From assembly GCF_008728515.1 (NCBI RefSeq), contig NC_044990.1:9197156-9261155 (forward strand): a stretch of DNA of 64,000 nt, given 5' to 3'. A model generated the notes under the pieces. That model made no database searches and was not told the origin of the DNA. It saw only the letters and a program-made list of their open reading frames with translations. A program made the position numbers and the translations under genes. Positions within the stretch are counted from its first letter, which is position 1. Every line of letters begins with the position of its first letter. Source of the stretch: Papio anubis (taxonomy: Eukaryota > Chordata > Mammalia > Primates > Cercopithecidae). Shown in pieces: positions 48,379 through 61,646 of the stretch.

Positions 48379-50907
48379 ACTTTTAAGAGAGTTTAAAATA
48401 ATGCTTGGTCCCATTTACAAACCTCGCTAATAAAATGCCACCAGAATTTTGTAACCAACATTTATAAATTTAATATATTTTCTTCTTAGTTCTTGTCTTA
48501 GTAAAGCATCATTTACATATAATTACCTTTATAAACTTATAATAAATCAAGTTTACAAATATTAAATTTCTCCTAAGAGTTCCAATAAAGTACTTAACAT
48601 ACATTTTCATGTACGAAAAAAATCACGAGTCTAAATTATTCCATAATACATTTAAAGTGGAATTGCATACATGTCACCCTCATTAGCCTATTTTCTTAAA
48701 TATTCCAAGTACATAAAAAATAAATATGCAAATATATACATATCCTTAAACAGAAAAACATTATTACCATAGTTTTCATCCTCTTAGACATATCTAGTCT
48801 TAATTTTAAATTTTCCTGGAGTTAAAAGCTCTGCTTAACTACTACAGAAAACACTTATCCAACTTAACCAAGGTAATAGTAAACCAGAAATTTCAGATGG
48901 TTTAAGATCTGGAGCTACAGACATACTTCTCACACCAAAAATTATACAATCCCATTTAATAGGCTGGGGGTTGGATTCCTAGCATTTTGATGTTACCCAC
49001 AACAGTTATTCAAGCTGGGATACTGAGTGGATTCTTGTCAGTGTTTCTGAGGAGCCATACTAAAATCTTATTTAAAGTTGCTAAGCCATTCATTCAATCA
49101 TTTCAAGAGTGAGGCAAGGGGTGTGAAAACTACTAAACCTTTCACTAATGATGGAATTCCATCACTCCCAGGCAAGTTAATCACTGCTTGTATTTTGGTT
49201 TTCTTTGGCTCTACAGATAGGTCATTGCCTTTACCATTAAATTCTAAAAATCTTTGAACTTGAAAAACCTAAGATATTTAATTTATTTTTTGCCTAACTC
49301 TAAAGACTTTAAAACTTGACGAACAATGGTATTTTTTCATATTATCAGGACTATACAACTTCTACTCTACAGATAATAAAATAGTATCAGGTGAAGTTTA
49401 GAAAAATTCTCACAGGTCTTTGTCCAGTTTATTGTCAACTTCTGAGATTATTCTACTGATTTATAAAACCAAGTGGATATTAAAAGCATGTGACATACTA
49501 CCAGCATTCACTAAGCCTATAATTTAGCTGAATGTACATACATATTTTACAATTATACTAGACATCACTTTCTGTTCACATAAACCCTATAACTAAAACC
49601 TTGCTGAAGAAGACTTCTCAACTCAAATATAAACAAGTCACAAAAAAAACCCAACAAGCTGTAAGATAAGCCCCTCGAGAACTGATAATAGAACTACAAA
49701 AATAATATGTAGTGACGACAAAAATAAATAAGCTGAAAACCTTCCCACAATAAAACATGTAGGAATTCTAGGTAAAATGTAACCAATATCCTTTTATATA
49801 CATAGCTGACCTTACCATAAGGTAAGTGAAATACCTAATAGCCAAGAAAGAGAGAGAGAGAAACAGAAGCACATGAGCTGAAGACATGGCAGTCCGTCAG
49901 TGTTTTGGGCCTCAGATATCTGAGGGCTTGAGATTTATTGACCACAAGTGAGATCTGAGACAGGGTCATAGCCCCACACTAGTCAAAGTTGAACTGAGAC
50001 TACCACATAAAGCCAGGACCCTCAAAGGACAGCCACTTTGGTAAAAGGGTAGAATTTTAAAGACAGAAGAAATGAGTACATTTTTCTACTTGGGTCTATG
50101 TTCTACATTTGTAAAGTGAAGCCCCTAGATATAGCAGCAAAGGGCCCATCCTCATGTGATTTGTGACTCAATTTTACACTACCTTAAGCAGAGAAAGTGG
50201 GCCTAAAGGTGGGCCTAGGCAGGTAACATCCCTAAGGCACTAGGCTGAAGCAGACCCAGACGTCTCAGGAGTGACACCTTCTTCCAAACAAGCCACATAT
50301 TGAAAAGACTTGTTAAACCCTTGCTGAAGAAAAGTTCTCAACTTTACCGCACACGAGGCTCACCAGAAGTAACATAAAGCAAGATGACTCTCAACAACTT
50401 TGATAAGAGAACTGCCAGCTATAGGCTACAAAATAAGTATGTTTAATATGATTAGAAGCATTTAAAAATTTGAGCAAAAGACGCACAAATCTTAAGTATA
50501 AATAAAAATAAATCTACACTTAAATAATTCACAGTGACACTGTTTAATACAAAGACAAAAAAAAAAAAAAACCTTAAAACCAACGAGAAAAAAAGTTACC
50601 TATAAACAAACAACACACAGACTGGTAATACACACCAGGAGACAAAAAACTATTACTAATGTCACCTTCAAAGCACAGAGACTAACTACCAAACTAGTAT
50701 TTTCTATTAAAACATCATGAAAGAGTGATAGGAAAATACAGATATTTTGAGAAAAGAACTATTAGTTTACCACTAATAGAGACCTTGGCTGTAAAGACTA
50801 CTATTCTTCAGCAAAGATGAAACTGAATCTAGAAATAGTGAAATGCAAGAAATGGTAAACAAAACCATTGGCAAACGCATGAATAAACCTAAATAAGTAT
50901 TTTATTT

Positions 50908-51440
50908 ACTCATTCTTTCAACAAATATTTATGGAATACTTACACTGTGGCAGGCAATATTCTTGGTGCGGAGGGTAAAGCAGCAAACCAATAAAAGGCC
51001 CTGACCTTACAAAGCTTACAATCTAGCAGGGACGGTAACACACACATAATATAATACAATATATAATATAATAATATCAGATGACAATGAGTACTATAAA
51101 GAAAAATAAAGCTGAGTAAGGGAACAAGAGTGGTGACAGTGAAGGGTAAATATTTAAAACAGGGTGGTCAGGGTAGGACTCTCTATGTGCCATTTGAACA
51201 AATGAGGTGAGGGCATTTGCCATGTGAACATCAAGTGGGGTGGAAGTAAGGGATAGGCAATGAAAATGGCAACCACATCTTGAGCTCTTCCTCTGTGTCC
51301 GGATGTTCTTCACACTTTACATGCGTTAAATCATTTACTTCTCATAATAACCCTATGAAGTAATTTTCATGTTGATCCCTAACTTACAGAGGAAGAAAAT
51401 GAGGGACAGGTTGAATGATTTGTCCCCGGAGAAGCCATGT
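50908..51440 (+). repeat. L2 followed by MIR
   Basis: L2 covers about 50908-51250 (CATTCTTTCAACAAATATTT, then ACAAAGCTTACAATCTAGCA). MIR covers about 51260-51440 (CATAATAACCCTATGAAGTA, then ACTTACAGAGGAAGAAAATG). Confidence 0.78.
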
Positions 51441-51460
51441 GGTAGGGCTAGGAGAAGAAC

Positions 51461-51848
51461 CTGCTCTTGCACTGCTATAAAGAAATACCTGAGACTGGGT
51501 AATTTACAAAGAAAAGAGGTGTAAACTGGTTCGCAGTTCAGCAGGCTGTACAGGAAGCTGGCATCTGCTCACCTTCTGGAGGGGCCTCAGGAAACTTATA
51601 ATCATGGCAGAAAGTGAAAGGGGAGCAGACACATCACATGGCCAGAGTGGGGGGTGGGGGGAGGTGGAAGGGGCAGTGCTACACACTTTTTAACAACCAG
51701 ATCTCTTGAGAGCTCTATCATGAGAATAGCACCAAAGGGGCAAATCCGCCCCCATGATGTAACCACCTTCCACCAGGCCCCTTCACCAACATTAGGGATT
51801 ACAATTCAACATGAGATGTGGGCAGGGACATAGATCCAAACTGTATCT
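51461..51848 (-). mobile_element. MST (MaLR) solo LTR
   Basis: Plus-strand text AAAGAAATACCTGAGACTGG and TAATCATGGCAGAAAGTGAA, with CCCCCATGATGTAACCACCT and a right end CATAGATCCAAACTGTAT, is a reversed MST LTR. Confidence 0.86.
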
Positions 51849-51989
51849 AGCCTGGTGAATGGTCAAGTTCTGTGCAAAGGAAACATGAGCTCCTGGAGGG
51901 TAAGGACCTTCTTTCTACTGCTCTTTGGCTCCATAGGGCTCACAAAGCTAAGGACTAGGGAGCAACAAGTGGAAAAGATAAGAGAAAGA

Positions 51990-52125
51990 GGCTGCAGTCA
52001 GAATAAAAGAGGAAAAAAACAGAATTGTGTAATGTCACAGAAGCCTTACGAGGGAAAAGAGAGTTCCAAAGAAGATGGTCAACATGATATCAAGTATTAT
52101 GAAAGTAAAACAATGTAAGTCCAGA
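51990..52125 (+). repeat. L2-like remnant
   Basis: The stretch CACAGAAGCCTTACGAGGGA, then GAAGATGGTCAACATGATAT, resembles L2 text. It is short and diverged. Confidence 0.4.
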
Positions 52126-52231
52126 GAACAGACATTTTCATTATTAAGTGAGGAAGTTATTTGTATTTTCAAGAATTCAGTCCCAATACTGCAATGACTG
52201 AAGAGCAGCAGGATTTCTTATAATTAAGAAA

Positions 52232-52548
52232 AAAGGGGCTGGGCGTGGTGGCTCAGGTCTTTAACCCCAGCACTTTGGGAGGCCGAGGCAGGCAGATCAC
52301 GAGGTCAGGAGTTCGAGATCAGCCTGACCAACACGGTAAAACCCTGTCTCTACTAAAACTACAAAAATTAGCCAGGCGTGGTGGCTCACGTCTCTAATTC
52401 CAGCTACTCAGGAGGCTGAGGCAGGAGAATCGCTTGAACCCAGGAGGCAGAGGTTGCAATGAGCTGATATCTCGCCACTGCACTCCAGCCTGAGCGACAG
52501 AGCAAGACTTGGTCTCAAAAAAAAAGAAAAAGAAAAAGAAAAAAGGGG
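52232..52548 (+). mobile_element. Alu SINE
   Basis: It runs from GGCTGGGCGTGGTGGCTCAG to AAGACTTGGTCTCAAAAAAA, with an AAAAAG repeat tail. Confidence 0.95.
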
Positions 52549-52949
52549 CACTGAAGGGCAACAGATGTATACTATACATTAAACAGCAGTTTGCAAGGAG
52601 GAGGGGAAAATGACAGTCACTAACATGCAGCAAGGCAAAGATCTTTTCAACAAAAATGTAAAAGTAATTGTTATGGCTCCATTCTGACTTACCACTATCT
52701 TGCTCCCACTACTTAATCTTTAATGAATTATAATTTCTATCTTTCAGTTGCCTTTTCTGTAACATTAAAAAAAGATAGAAATGCCAAGTTTTTAAGCACT
52801 TATTGTATTACATACCTAGAACTGGAGAATGGAAATTTAAGAGTGACCACTGAGTTCTATAAAATAATACAAATGCTCCCTAGAGAAAACTTACATAAAA
52901 GGAACCAAAAAAAATAAAATAACCAAATGGAATGTCCTCCCACCCTTGG

Positions 52950-53700
52950 AACACATTAGATCAGAATTTAGACCCTGAAAAACACACTCTGTTCTCAATC
53001 TCAGATAGTCTTGCTTGCATTTTTCTCCTTGCTGAAATGATTGCACAAGCGCTCACATCTCTATCTGCCCACCTCTCTACAACCACACCCTTACATGTCC
53101 CTGCCTCCCTGCTGTGACTCTGAGCCAGCTGCCCATGCACTCCCTGTACATGTGCATTAGATCTCATCTCCTCCTGTCACCTAACGGCACTGCTCCAGTA
53201 GTTGTCCATCTAGCCCACGCATCATCAACTTTCTACCGCAGCATTCCCACCAGCATACAAACCTCCTGTTATTCCTTTCTCTCTAAAACAACAAACCTCA
53301 ACGACTTGTCTTCCCCAACTGGCACTCACTTTCCTGGCTCCCTTTTTCAGCAAGACTCATTGAGGGAACTGTGCATACTTATCGTCTTCGGCTCCTCGCT
53401 CTGCATTCTTTGAACCCATTCCATCATTCTCTACCATTTCACCAAAACTGTGCATCAAGGCCACCAGTGATCTCCTGCTGCTACATCAATGCCAGTTCTC
53501 AATCCTTATCCTATCTGACCTACACGCATTTGATAGCGTAACTTAGAATCTTTAAGCCTCAGTGTCTTCTTCTGAAAAATAGGGATGATAATAATAGTAC
53601 CTATTTTAAGGATGGTTACGAAGATTTAAAAAGTAACCATGTAAAAGCACAATACCTGGTTCACAGTTAAGAACTCACTAAATGTCAGTTATTAGTGTGC
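52950..53700 (+). repeat. L2-like LINE remnant and MIR
   Basis: Positions 52980-53540 resemble LINE2-type text (AAGGCCACCAGTGATCTCCT, then TATCTGACCTACACGCATTT). Positions 53545-53700 have the MIR tail (AAATAGGGATGATAATAATA). Confidence 0.6.
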
Positions 53701-55002
53701 TTAATCAGCCCTGCTACCCACGTTCCACTCAGTCTAAAAATAAGAGTCCATCCCATACCTCAGAAACAGAATTTCAGAAGATAATAAGACTCCAGAATTG
53801 TAAGAAAATGAGTATAATCTCAATCTGCCAATAGTATTAGGCAAATAACCTATTCCATCATACAAAGTATGACCTTAAAATTTCTTTGTCATTAGTTGCT
53901 GATGATTCTGAAATAACTACACGAATCCCAATCTTGCTCAAAGTCTGGTTCTCATTTCTAACTCCTATTCAACAGCTTGATGTAGATATTATCTGCTCCA
54001 ATTTTTCTCTCATTCTCTGTATCTCATTAATCACCAAATCTAGTCCATTCTAACTCTGTAATGGCTTTCACACCCATCTACAAAATCATAAGCCTAAGAG
54101 AGCCGGGAACATGTCTGTTTCGGCATCCCACCATATGTGGGACAGCACCAGGCACAGTACTAGGCATACTAGAGGCCAGCATCCTACAAAGCAATCTCAC
54201 TTCAATATACGTTTTACAGAAGGGAAAACGAGGTATAGAGAAAGGAACTTGCAGGATCACTCAATTAGTAGTGGAACTGATAGAAAAACTTGCTCCCCAA
54301 CCTTCTAACCCCAGGAAAATAACTGAGCCAGAGCCTGGGTGAAATACCTGTATGCAGGAATGATAGTTTATTCTCTATCAGTACTTGACTTTGACCTTAA
54401 CTGATCTTTTTCAATGCAAATTGGGATATAAAACACCGTCAGTTACTTAATCTCTCTGAGTACCCAAAGAAACATAAGACAACAACTTTAATACCAAGTC
54501 AATAAAAATTTCCTCTTTGCTGATTTTCTACTGAATAGCACTAATTTGATCCAAAAAAAAAATCAATCTTCCTATCTATATGTTTACAGAAACACAGTAT
54601 ACCATTCCCCTTGGTTCTTGAGAAGGCCTATTAAAGTTTTAGTGCGTCTATATAGAAGAAATAAAATGATTAATTTCAGGCTTGTGTATCCTATTCTTAC
54701 TGCTCTCTCTCCCAAAAGATGCAACTTTGAAAGACCTACCACTTGGAATAAATTGGAACTATATAGCTATTATAAAGAACAGTATGGAGAGTCTTCAAAA
54801 AATTAAATAGAACTAACTTATGATCCAGCAATCCCACTTCTGAGCATACAGTCAAAGAAAATGAAATCAGTGTGTCAGATCTCTGCACTCTCATGTTCAT
54901 TTCAGCATTACTGGTAATAGCTAAGATATGGAAACAAACTAAAAATACATTGACAGATGAATGGATAAAGAAAATGTGTGCATATATGTTGGGGGCGTGG
55001 TG

Positions 55003-55016
55003 TGTGTACACATACA

Positions 55017-55048
<32 letters not shown>
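55003..55048. repeat. (CA)n microsatellite
   Basis: ACACATAC units become an uninterrupted CA run up to 55048. It is probably length-variable. Confidence 0.95.
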
Positions 55049-55050
<2 letters not shown>

Positions 55051-55154
55051 GAAAGAGAAATATTATTCGACCTTAAGAGAGGGAAATCCTACCATTTCCT
55101 TGTGGCAGGTGAAATAGGCCAGATGCAGAAAGACAAATACGACATGATCTGACT

Positions 55155-55592
55155 GTGTTAGTCTGTTTTTTTGTTTTTGTTTTTGTTTTGCATTGTTTTA
55201 AAGAAATACTTGAGGATGGGTAATTTATAAATAGAGGTGTACTTGACTCATGGTTCTGCAGGCTGTACAAGCATGACACCAACATCTGCTTGGCTTATGC
55301 TGAGACCTCAGGAAGCTTACAATCATGGCAGAAGGCAAAGGGGGAAGCCAGCATATCACAAGGCGAAAGAGTGAGCAAGAAGGGTTGCAGGGGGCAGTGC
55401 TACACTCTTGTAAACAATCAGATCTCATGTGAACTGAGCAAGAACTCACTCATTACCAAGGAAATGGTACTAAGCCGTTCATGAGGAATCTGTCCCCATG
55501 ATCCTGTACCTCCCACCAGGCCCCATCTCCAACCATGGAGGTCACATTTCAACAAGGGATTTGAATGGGACAAGCATCCAAACCATATTACT
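55155..55592 (-). mobile_element. MST (MaLR) solo LTR inside L1
   Basis: On the plus strand it begins TGTTAGTCTG with a T/G-rich interruption, then AAGAAATACTTGAGGATGGG and TTCTGCAGGCTGTACAAGCA. It ends near GCATCCAAACCATATTA. Confidence 0.88.
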
Positions 55593-56904
55593 CACTTATA
55601 TATGGAATATAAAAAGAGTCAAACTCCTAGAAAGAGAGTAGAGTGGTTATTACCAGGGGCTAGGGGAGAAGAAAATGAGGTGATATTGGTCAAAGAGTAC
55701 AAAGTTTCAGTCATGCACGGTAAGTTCTGGATATCTTATGTACAGCAAGGTGACTACAGTTAACAATACTGTATACTTGAATCTGCTAAGAGGGTAGATC
55801 TTAAGTGTTCTCACCATAAAATGAAAACGAAAAACAAAATAAATGTGAGGTAACTGATATGCTAATTAGCTTATTGTGATAAGTACTTCAAAACACATAT
55901 ATATATATCAAATAATCAACCTGTATACCTTAAATATGTACAATTTTTAATTGTTATTTATACCTCAATAAAGTTGGGGGGAAAAAGGACCTACCATACT
56001 TATTTTTTAAGCTAAATGAAGAATAGTTTATTGAATATATACCATGTTGAATACTGCTGCAATATAGAAACTACTACTTTCATGGTTTCAGGTATCACTG
56101 GAAGAAACCAATTCATTAAAGAAAATGTAGTTAATAAGCCTACATGTAAACTATTATAAAATCATTTCATTAATACAAGAAATATTTTAACTTAGGACAC
56201 TAAGAATGAGCTAGAGACTTCATCTCTTTGGGGTTTAATTCTAAAATTGCCACTACCTACCATCATGATCCTACTTTTGTAGCTCAGTTTACTCACATTT
56301 AAGGCAATGAATCAAAATTTTAAAATATTATTTTGATTTATCCAAGCAACTGCTGGTGATTTAAACCTTAATTATGATTAAATTCAGCAGACTCATGACA
56401 CAGAAATAGAACTTCAAACAATGTGGCAACACCACTGATGGAGAATCACAATACACAGATTACCTTGGTATGCAGCAACAGGGATGGAGAAGTGTCTGTT
56501 AAATGTCAATGAAGTGAAAAGAACCGAACCATAAACAGGGCTACCAAATTAGTGGCTAATGCCAATCACACCAGAAGCATCTCTGAAATGCTTTGTATAA
56601 AACAAGGTAAATTACAAGATGATAGATGGCAAAAAAAAAAAAAGAAAAGAAAAGAAAAAACAAAACAAGTAAATATCATATTTTCCTATTGACTTAAATT
56701 GTAATTTCAGTGTGGTGCTCGCTTGGAAAGTTCTTTTTAGTTACCCTTGAAATATCAAAATTTCATTAAGCATTTTCGGTTTGTTTATTCTTCCACCACT
56801 ACTAGTAAGAATGTTAACAAGTAGATAATACCAGGATATACAGATGTGTATCAAAATATACTCAGAATATACCCACTGAGTATATATGCAAAAGTAATAT
56901 AGCA

Positions 56905-57175
56905 GAGTGCATACAAATAAGACTCCTGAAGATGAAGAGACTTGGGTTCAAATCCTGGCTCTGCTACTTCCTTGTTCAGATGACTTTGGAAAAATTACAA
57001 ACTATAAGCTTCAGTTTCCTCAACTGTAAATGGGGTTCATAATAATAAATTAGCGATGATAATATGGATACACAGTAACAGTACCTAAACTTCATGGGAT
57101 CACTTGGGTTTTAAATAAAATAATGTATATAACATATACAGTAAGTGACTAATAATTATTAGCTATCATCCTTCC
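56905..57175 (+). repeat. MIR SINE
   Basis: It contains GGGTTCAAATCCTGGCTCTG and TTCAGTTTCCTCAACTGTAA. Confidence 0.85.
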
Positions 57176-57439
57176 CCTGGAAATAATCACCAACTGCTTA
57201 AGACTTGGACATTTAAAAAGTCATACCCTCTCTGTCAGAGTTCTTGAAATGTTTCAGGAAACTAAGGAATTAGGTAGAATCTGCAGGGAGAAAATAAAAG
57301 GACTTGTTTCATGAATAAGGCTATCACTTTTAATTGTTATTCTTGCTATTTCTCTGAAAGAATTTGTAGTCCTTTATTTCAGAGATGACCATTAACTTTA
57401 ATTACTTATTACACGCCAGTTGCTGTCTTAATTTTTTTT

Positions 57440-57560
57440 TTCAATTCCATGAAGTAGAGATCTTCATTTTACAGATAGTGAGACTAATGTTTAGGGAGGG
57501 TAAATAGCTTGCTCAAAGTCATAAAGCAAGTAGGTTTCAGAAGCAGAATCCACAATCTCA
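57440..57560 (+). repeat. MIR SINE fragment
   Basis: It contains TTCATTTTACAGATAGTGAG and AATAGCTTGCTCAAAGTCAT. Confidence 0.7.
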
Positions 57561-58919
57561 TCAACTGAAGTCAAATGTCTTTCCATTAAACCAAGAATAT
57601 CCAATGACTATCTACCATTCACTATCACTAAGTGAAAATCTTATTATATTTGTTTTACATGACCTGGAGAAGAAACAAAGTTTGTAAAACAAGAAAAATA
57701 TCATACAACTCTAATCCTCCATAACCTTTAAATCTAAATTTGCAATCTGAATATTTATTTTATCAGCCCTTGCATACATTCTGTGCCACAAACCAGCATA
57801 AGATTTAGTTCATTAACGTTCACCTTACACTGTTAATTGATGAAGGACCCACTGTTTTTGCTTACATAAAAATTCTATTCATAAAGTTTTAAACTATTAA
57901 TCCCATGCTATTACTCAATGTCTTATATTTCCTTCTCTAGTAGAACCTTGTGGAGTTGTAAGGTGTTTTCTTATTGTTGTTGATGATATACATGGGAATG
58001 AAAATCTATTTTTTCCCCAGACAATATACAATCTGCAATTTGCTTTTATTCAGGGTTTCTGATCCACAGAGGAAAAAAAACAAAAAAACAAAAAACCCAC
58101 ATACAATGGCTATGCACAGAGAAAACTTTTTTAAAAAATTTAGTACAAAGAAAGGAGAATCAGAGAAATACATTCTGGTCCATTCATCTTTCACTTTCAT
58201 TTAGAAAAAGGATTTAAAAACAAGCACAAAAATAAGTCAGATTTGTGTTACGAACAGTTAAGAAAGGACAAAGAAAAGAAAATAACTGGACTAGTGTCAT
58301 TCTAGTGATACGTTTTGAGATCAGTATTCATCAACGGGAAAATGTCATTCACAACTTTTTATTCAGTTTGAGCCATCAATATTAGTTATTATCTGCAGAC
58401 ACTGCTGCTTGAAATGAATCATGGTACTCGAGCAATTCAGAGCATATATTCCTATATTTAAAGTTATTGCCAGCTTTTAGCTTTAAACTAGAAGTATATT
58501 TCAGAATTAATGACTTTCAGTAAAAAAACAAGGTATTTCATTATACATACATACAGGAAAATTTCAAGTTATAGTAGGTTAAAATGTCATTCGTTCAGTA
58601 TTTTGGAACTTCCATGGTAACAATGATATGACTCTTAAAACACTGCCTTTCGAGGGATATGGGTTACCTTAGTATAGAACACCTGAAGGTGGTTACATCA
58701 GAGGAAAACTACATTGTTGCAGAGCTTAAAAAAGAATCTTCATCTACTGCTTTCACAATGAAAATCACAAAATTATCTGTAATTCAGTGGAAAAAATCCA
58801 AAGGAATAAATTAACCATTTTTCATAGCTCTTAAAATGTTTTTAGAAAATTTCAACAGATTATTATAGAGACTGGCCAAAGGAAAACATATTTTCTATGG
58901 TGCAATACTCTGGCCACAA

Positions 58920-59340
58920 TACCACCTCACAATAAAGCAGACAGAAAGCCAGAAAGACCTCAACTCACATCCTGATCTAGCATGATTAGGGTCTCTCACG
59001 TTTCGGTTTCCTCACTTGTGAAACGAATGGAGTTAACTCATTCAATGTTGGTTGAATGTCTACTATGTGCCAAACCCTGCGTTAGCAATGAAAGTTTATT
59101 ATTTAATTTTTGTTTTAAATAAAACCATGGTCCTTGTCCTTGCAAATCTTGTGAAGTGACAAATAAATGCAACATGATAACCACTACGAACAAACTGCTA
59201 TGTCTGGGCAAATCAAAAGAGGCTGCAGAGGGGATAGTCAGTTGAGTTGAGACTTGCATGAATATGAGTTGTTTAGAGATGGGGATTATGGGTAATCCTT
59301 GCAGAAAGAAGAGACTACACAGACAAGATGACAAAAAAGG
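58920..59340 (+). repeat. MIR then L2 remnants
   Basis: Positions 58950-59035 look like MIR (TTTCGGTTTCCTCACTTGTG). Positions 59040-59340 look like L2 (GTCTACTATGTGCCAAACCC, then GACAAATAAATGCAACATGA). Confidence 0.6.
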
Positions 59341-59884
59341 GCAAAAACAGAGAGAGGTTTAATGTAAATGATGCACAGGCTGGGTATTAGAGAAAACTGG
59401 TGGGAGACGCCACACTGAGGAATCTGACTTTAAGCACTAAGCCACTTAAACATTATCAGTAAGGTTCCTTCTACACTAAAACTCTGGAAATTGACTGTAG
59501 GCCCAACCAGGAACATTCAATTTCTCCACCACTTCATCTGAAGTTGTTAGAATCTTTTCAAGCAAAAAAGCAAAACTATCCAAGTTTTGATGCTGCCATT
59601 ATGAAACCTAAAAGACCTCTCTTAACTGATACATTTTAGGACTAGCAATAGGCATCTATTGTTATTAGCGAAATAAAGCATTTCTAAAAGCAAGATATGT
59701 AACAAGACATTTACTTCTGTACTTTATCAAATACATAACTGTAAACCTATAAATGTGAATATTAAAAACAGATACTGAATTTACATGTCCCCAAAAATGA
59801 TTTTTCATACTTTGTTCAAAGCATGCTTCACTGTGAACATCAATTAACTAGAAGAACCTAAAGAGAATATAAAGTTCTATTTAC

Positions 59885-60045
59885 CTGTGTTCTGCAGGAA
59901 CAGGGGGTGGCCAAACAGCAGGATCTCTAAATGGTTCATCTTGACAAGACACAGGGAAATCTGGAGGCCTGTCGATTTTAAAACTTTCTAAAGTGCTGAC
60001 AATACTTTTCACTTGTTCATATTCTTCCAATAATTCCTGCCGAAC
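59885..60045 (-). CDS. KATNAL1: KATNAL1 coding exon 2 (end of MIT-like domain, linker)
   Basis: This exon encodes residues 55-107 and two bases of codon 108. It starts VRQELLEEYEQVKSIVSTLE and ends in a proline-rich stretch, VWPPPVPAEHR. The acceptor is a long T run followed by AAG at 60046-60047, and the donor is ACAG|GTAA at 59881-59884. The first half completes the helical N-terminal domain. The proline-rich second half begins the flexible linker to the ATPase core. The phase (2 bases over) matches the single base that opens the next exon. Residue 80 is Arg (KIDRPPD). No stop codons or indels are present. Confidence 0.96.
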
Positions 60046-60744
60046 CTTAAAAAAAAAAAGGCTTTATGCTAGAAGCTGTTTAAAGACTTCATAAATTTTA
60101 AATAATAAATTGCTATAGAGTGCATGTTTTCTTAATGTCAAAGTATGAAAAATGAATCATTAAAACATTCATAAACACAAAGAACTATTTCAAGTAATAC
60201 TGAGAAAAGGGCAGAAATTAGTTTGAAAAAACCATAATTCTATACCTTTTAATAAGTAGTTATCTCTCTTTCATAATGGAATTCCATTTCTACCAAAGAA
60301 CGTGAAGATCATTAATACAATTTAAAACAATCAACTAAGTAGGTAACAAGTTAAACATTCCAAGAAATGTAAAATATTGTGCTAAATACTTTTAATATAT
60401 TTGTAAATAGATTCCAAAAAACGGTAAGCCAAAATTTTCAACACAATTCCTATTCCCAATATCACTAAATATAAAACACCTGTCATGAGTGTCTGAAAGC
60501 TAGAAGTGGTATTATACTATGAATTACAAACTTCTAGTTTTTATTTAAATTCTCCTTCAACTGAAATCTGAATTATTTTTGCCTTATTTAAATTATTTTG
60601 AGTTCTAAGTTTATTTTTATTTCAAAGACAAGGTTTTTCCTGTATTTAAAAAATTTAACTGAACACATACTATGAGGAAATTCTTGTGTTTTCAAACTTT
60701 GAGCACAAACTCATTTTCAAAAGTAAACAGATAAAGATTAAAAA

Positions 60745-60945
60745 TTACATTCAAGACCAGCCTAGGGAAACAAAAAAATTAGCCCAGGCATGACAGCGCG
60801 AGTCTACAGTCCTAGCTACTCAGGAGGCTGAGGCAGAAGGATCATTTGAGCCCAAGAGTCTGAGGCTACAATCACACTACTGCACTCCAGTCTGGGCAAC
60901 AGAGCAAGACTCCATGTCAAAAAAAAAAAAAAGAAAAGAAAATTA
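60745..60945 (+). repeat. 5'-truncated Alu
   Basis: It begins at TTCAAGACCAGCCTAGGGAA, lacks the first part of the left arm, has an internal deletion, and ends in poly(A) after ACTCCATGTC. Confidence 0.85.
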
Positions 60946-61539
60946 CAATTATAAATCATTTTAACAATTGTTTTTTCTTTAACCAGAAAGCAAGTCATAC
61001 TGTAAAGCAGAGTATAAAAAATTTTCCCTCATCTTTATATTGAATAATATATTAAAAGGAACATATGAAGGAGTTACAGATCCAAAGAAAAAGCTAGGTA
61101 AAATTCAACTGCTAATACATGCAATTACACAATATGCTACACTGGAAGAAATGTAATTTCAGAACCCAGTGGAAAGAAACATAGTAGAAATGGTCACTAT
61201 TTAACATACACAATTCAGAACATGTCAAAAATACTTCCATGATAGATTAATAAAATACCCTGCCTGTAGCTAACAGGAAGGATAGAAGAAAACAACTAAA
61301 AATTTGAGCCTGAGTTGGAGCAAGTATATTGTTCTCAATCAATATAATTTGGTAACATTTAAGTTGGAAAATAAGTCAAATTTACCCTCAAAACTTAGGA
61401 AAACATCAATTTCTGACTAATGGAAAAACTAGAAGAAACACTTGAAAGGCATTAGTACATAAAATGGAAACTTCAAAGAAATACTTGACTTAGTACTTGT
61501 AATTTTTAAAAGATTTTAAATTTTAACACCAAGTGGGGA

Positions 61540-61646
61540 GTGGTCTGCATTGGCAGCACATATACTAACACTGGAATGACACAGACAAGACCAGTATGTC
61601 CCCTGCACGGGATGCACACGAACTCCTGAAGTGGTCCGTATTTTTT
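61540..61646 (+). pseudogene. U6 snRNA pseudogene
   Basis: About 107 bases align along the full length of U6 snRNA. The GGCAGCACATATACTAA block is intact, followed by a GGAATGACACAGACAAGA region that is close to U6. The 3' part has CCCCTGCACGGGATGCACACG and ends GTCCGTATTTTTT. Many substitutions relative to functional U6 fall in the ACAGAG box and neighbouring stem regions (ACAGACAAGA in place of ACAGAGAAGA), so it should be non-functional. It lies antisense inside the intron between coding exons 1 and 2. No convincing U6-type TATA or PSE was seen upstream, as expected for a retrocopied snRNA. Confidence 0.93.

Larger units (their letters stand above)
54760..55985 (+). mobile_element. L1 3' fragment split by an MST LTR
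   Basis: Positions 54760-55147 are the ORF2 end (TATGATCCAGCAATCCCACT). The 3' UTR resumes at about 55592 (GGTTATTACCAGGGGCTAGG) and ends TACCTCAATAAAGTTG near 55975. The gap is the MST LTR. Confidence 0.85.
43822..59884 (-). other. Intron between coding exons 2 and 3
   Basis: This 16063-base GT-AG intron is the largest complete one here. It holds an unidentified coding-like stretch (about 45480-46215), L1 and L2 pieces, two MST LTRs, four Alus and MIRs. I see nothing identifiable in 43845-45480, 46220-46550, 47515-47815, 48380-50900, 55990-56900, 57570-58900 or 59480-59884. Confidence 0.88.

Noticed and set aside
56714..56723. U6-like 5' motif GTGCTCGCTT
   Set aside because: Only about ten bases match, and the sequence then departs from U6 completely. 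It is a chance match.
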